64,000 nucleotides of DNA from Rudanella paleaurantiibacter. Its GTDB lineage: Bacteria > Bacteroidota > Bacteroidia > Cytophagales > Spirosomataceae. Positions 63,948-64,000 of this stretch are shown here, piece after piece. Below the pieces are notes generated by a model. The model did no database searches and had not been told where the DNA came from. It was given only the letters and a program-made list of their open reading frames with translations. A program made the translations under genes and the position numbers. How positions within the stretch are numbered: position 1 is the first letter of the stretch; every line of letters begins with the position of its first letter. The stretch covers positions 494,740 through 558,739 of the forward strand of contig NZ_WELI01000006.1 in the NCBI RefSeq assembly GCF_009184635.1. Reading direction: 5' to 3'.

Positions 63948-64000
63948 ATGACTGACTCCTTCGACTACGAAGCCTTCAAAAAAGCGGCCATCAAGGGCCT
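63948..64000 (+). CDS. IS256-family transposase, N-terminal fragment
   Basis: Only 17 full codons (M-T-D-S-F-D-Y-E-A-F-K-K-A-A-I-K-G) are present before the window edge. The opening resembles Bacteroidota IS256-family mutator-type transposases, which begin with ...DYEAFKKEAI.... Identification rests on this short N-terminus and the upstream IR-like sequence. Confidence 0.5.
   Translation, partial: MTDSFDYEAFKKAAIKG

Overview
The window looks like chromosomal DNA of a Bacteroidota bacterium, most likely order Cytophagales and close to Spirosoma/Rudanella/Larkinella. This rests on gene content: a type IX secretion C-terminal domain, a DUF1573 protein, a fused alpha/beta 2-oxoacid dehydrogenase E1, a SecA without the C-terminal zinc motif, a Wzi-family capsule protein and Uma2. 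Several starts also carry Bacteroidota-type promoter boxes (TAnnTTTG, sometimes with TTG about 19 nt upstream). The genus is inference; no rRNA is present.

Layout. 1-9.6 kb: end of an Fe-S/FAD oxidoreductase, an M1 aminopeptidase, a KAS III-like ketoacyl synthase, a glycosyltransferase, a DUF922 protein, a 258-bp palindromic MITE-like element and secA. 9.9-32.8 kb: one long plus-strand exopolysaccharide/capsule locus. It holds an outer-membrane export protein (Wza-like), a chain-length protein (Wzz-like), GDP-mannose dehydratase, flippase (Wzx-like), methyltransferase, glycosyltransferases, polymerase (Wzy-like), a large beta-helix/DUF11 surface protein, two near-identical repeat-rich fibre proteins flanking a glycosyltransferase, a T9SS-sorted protein, a Wzi-like protein and the initiating sugar-phosphate transferase. 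Its middle (about 12.0-24.5 kb and 26-27.4 kb) is much more AT-rich than its flanks, as expected for an exchanged polysaccharide cassette.

33-41.3 kb: serine hydrolase, esterase, DUF1573, the E1 fusion, and an isolated nuoI-nuoJ-nuoK group whose NuoI carries a long C-terminal tail with eight KPAFRPTMKP-type repeats. 41.3-48.7 kb: a 2OG-Fe(II) oxygenase, then a sugar-oxidation set (SDR, gluconate dehydrogenase subunit-3-like, GMC oxidoreductase, GH1-like hydrolase) running into an alpha/beta hydrolase, acyl-ACP thioesterase and a DUF1338 dioxygenase. 49-56.7 kb: Kazal lipoprotein, acyl-CoA carboxylase beta subunit, Uma2, MlaD, amidase and LptD. 57-64 kb: receiver protein, a LytTR protein with an inverted domain order, glycosyltransferase, the second MITE-like copy, an SPW-repeat membrane protein, an outer-membrane protein, aldo/keto reductase, AraC regulator, and the start of what looks like an IS256-family element cut by the window edge.

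The most notable observations are the 1.26-kb direct repeat bracketing a glycosyltransferase inside the capsule locus, which could delete or fuse genes by recombination; the repeat-tailed NuoI; the paired MITE-like elements; and the LytTR-plus-degenerate-receiver protein. I found no CRISPR array, tRNA or rRNA.
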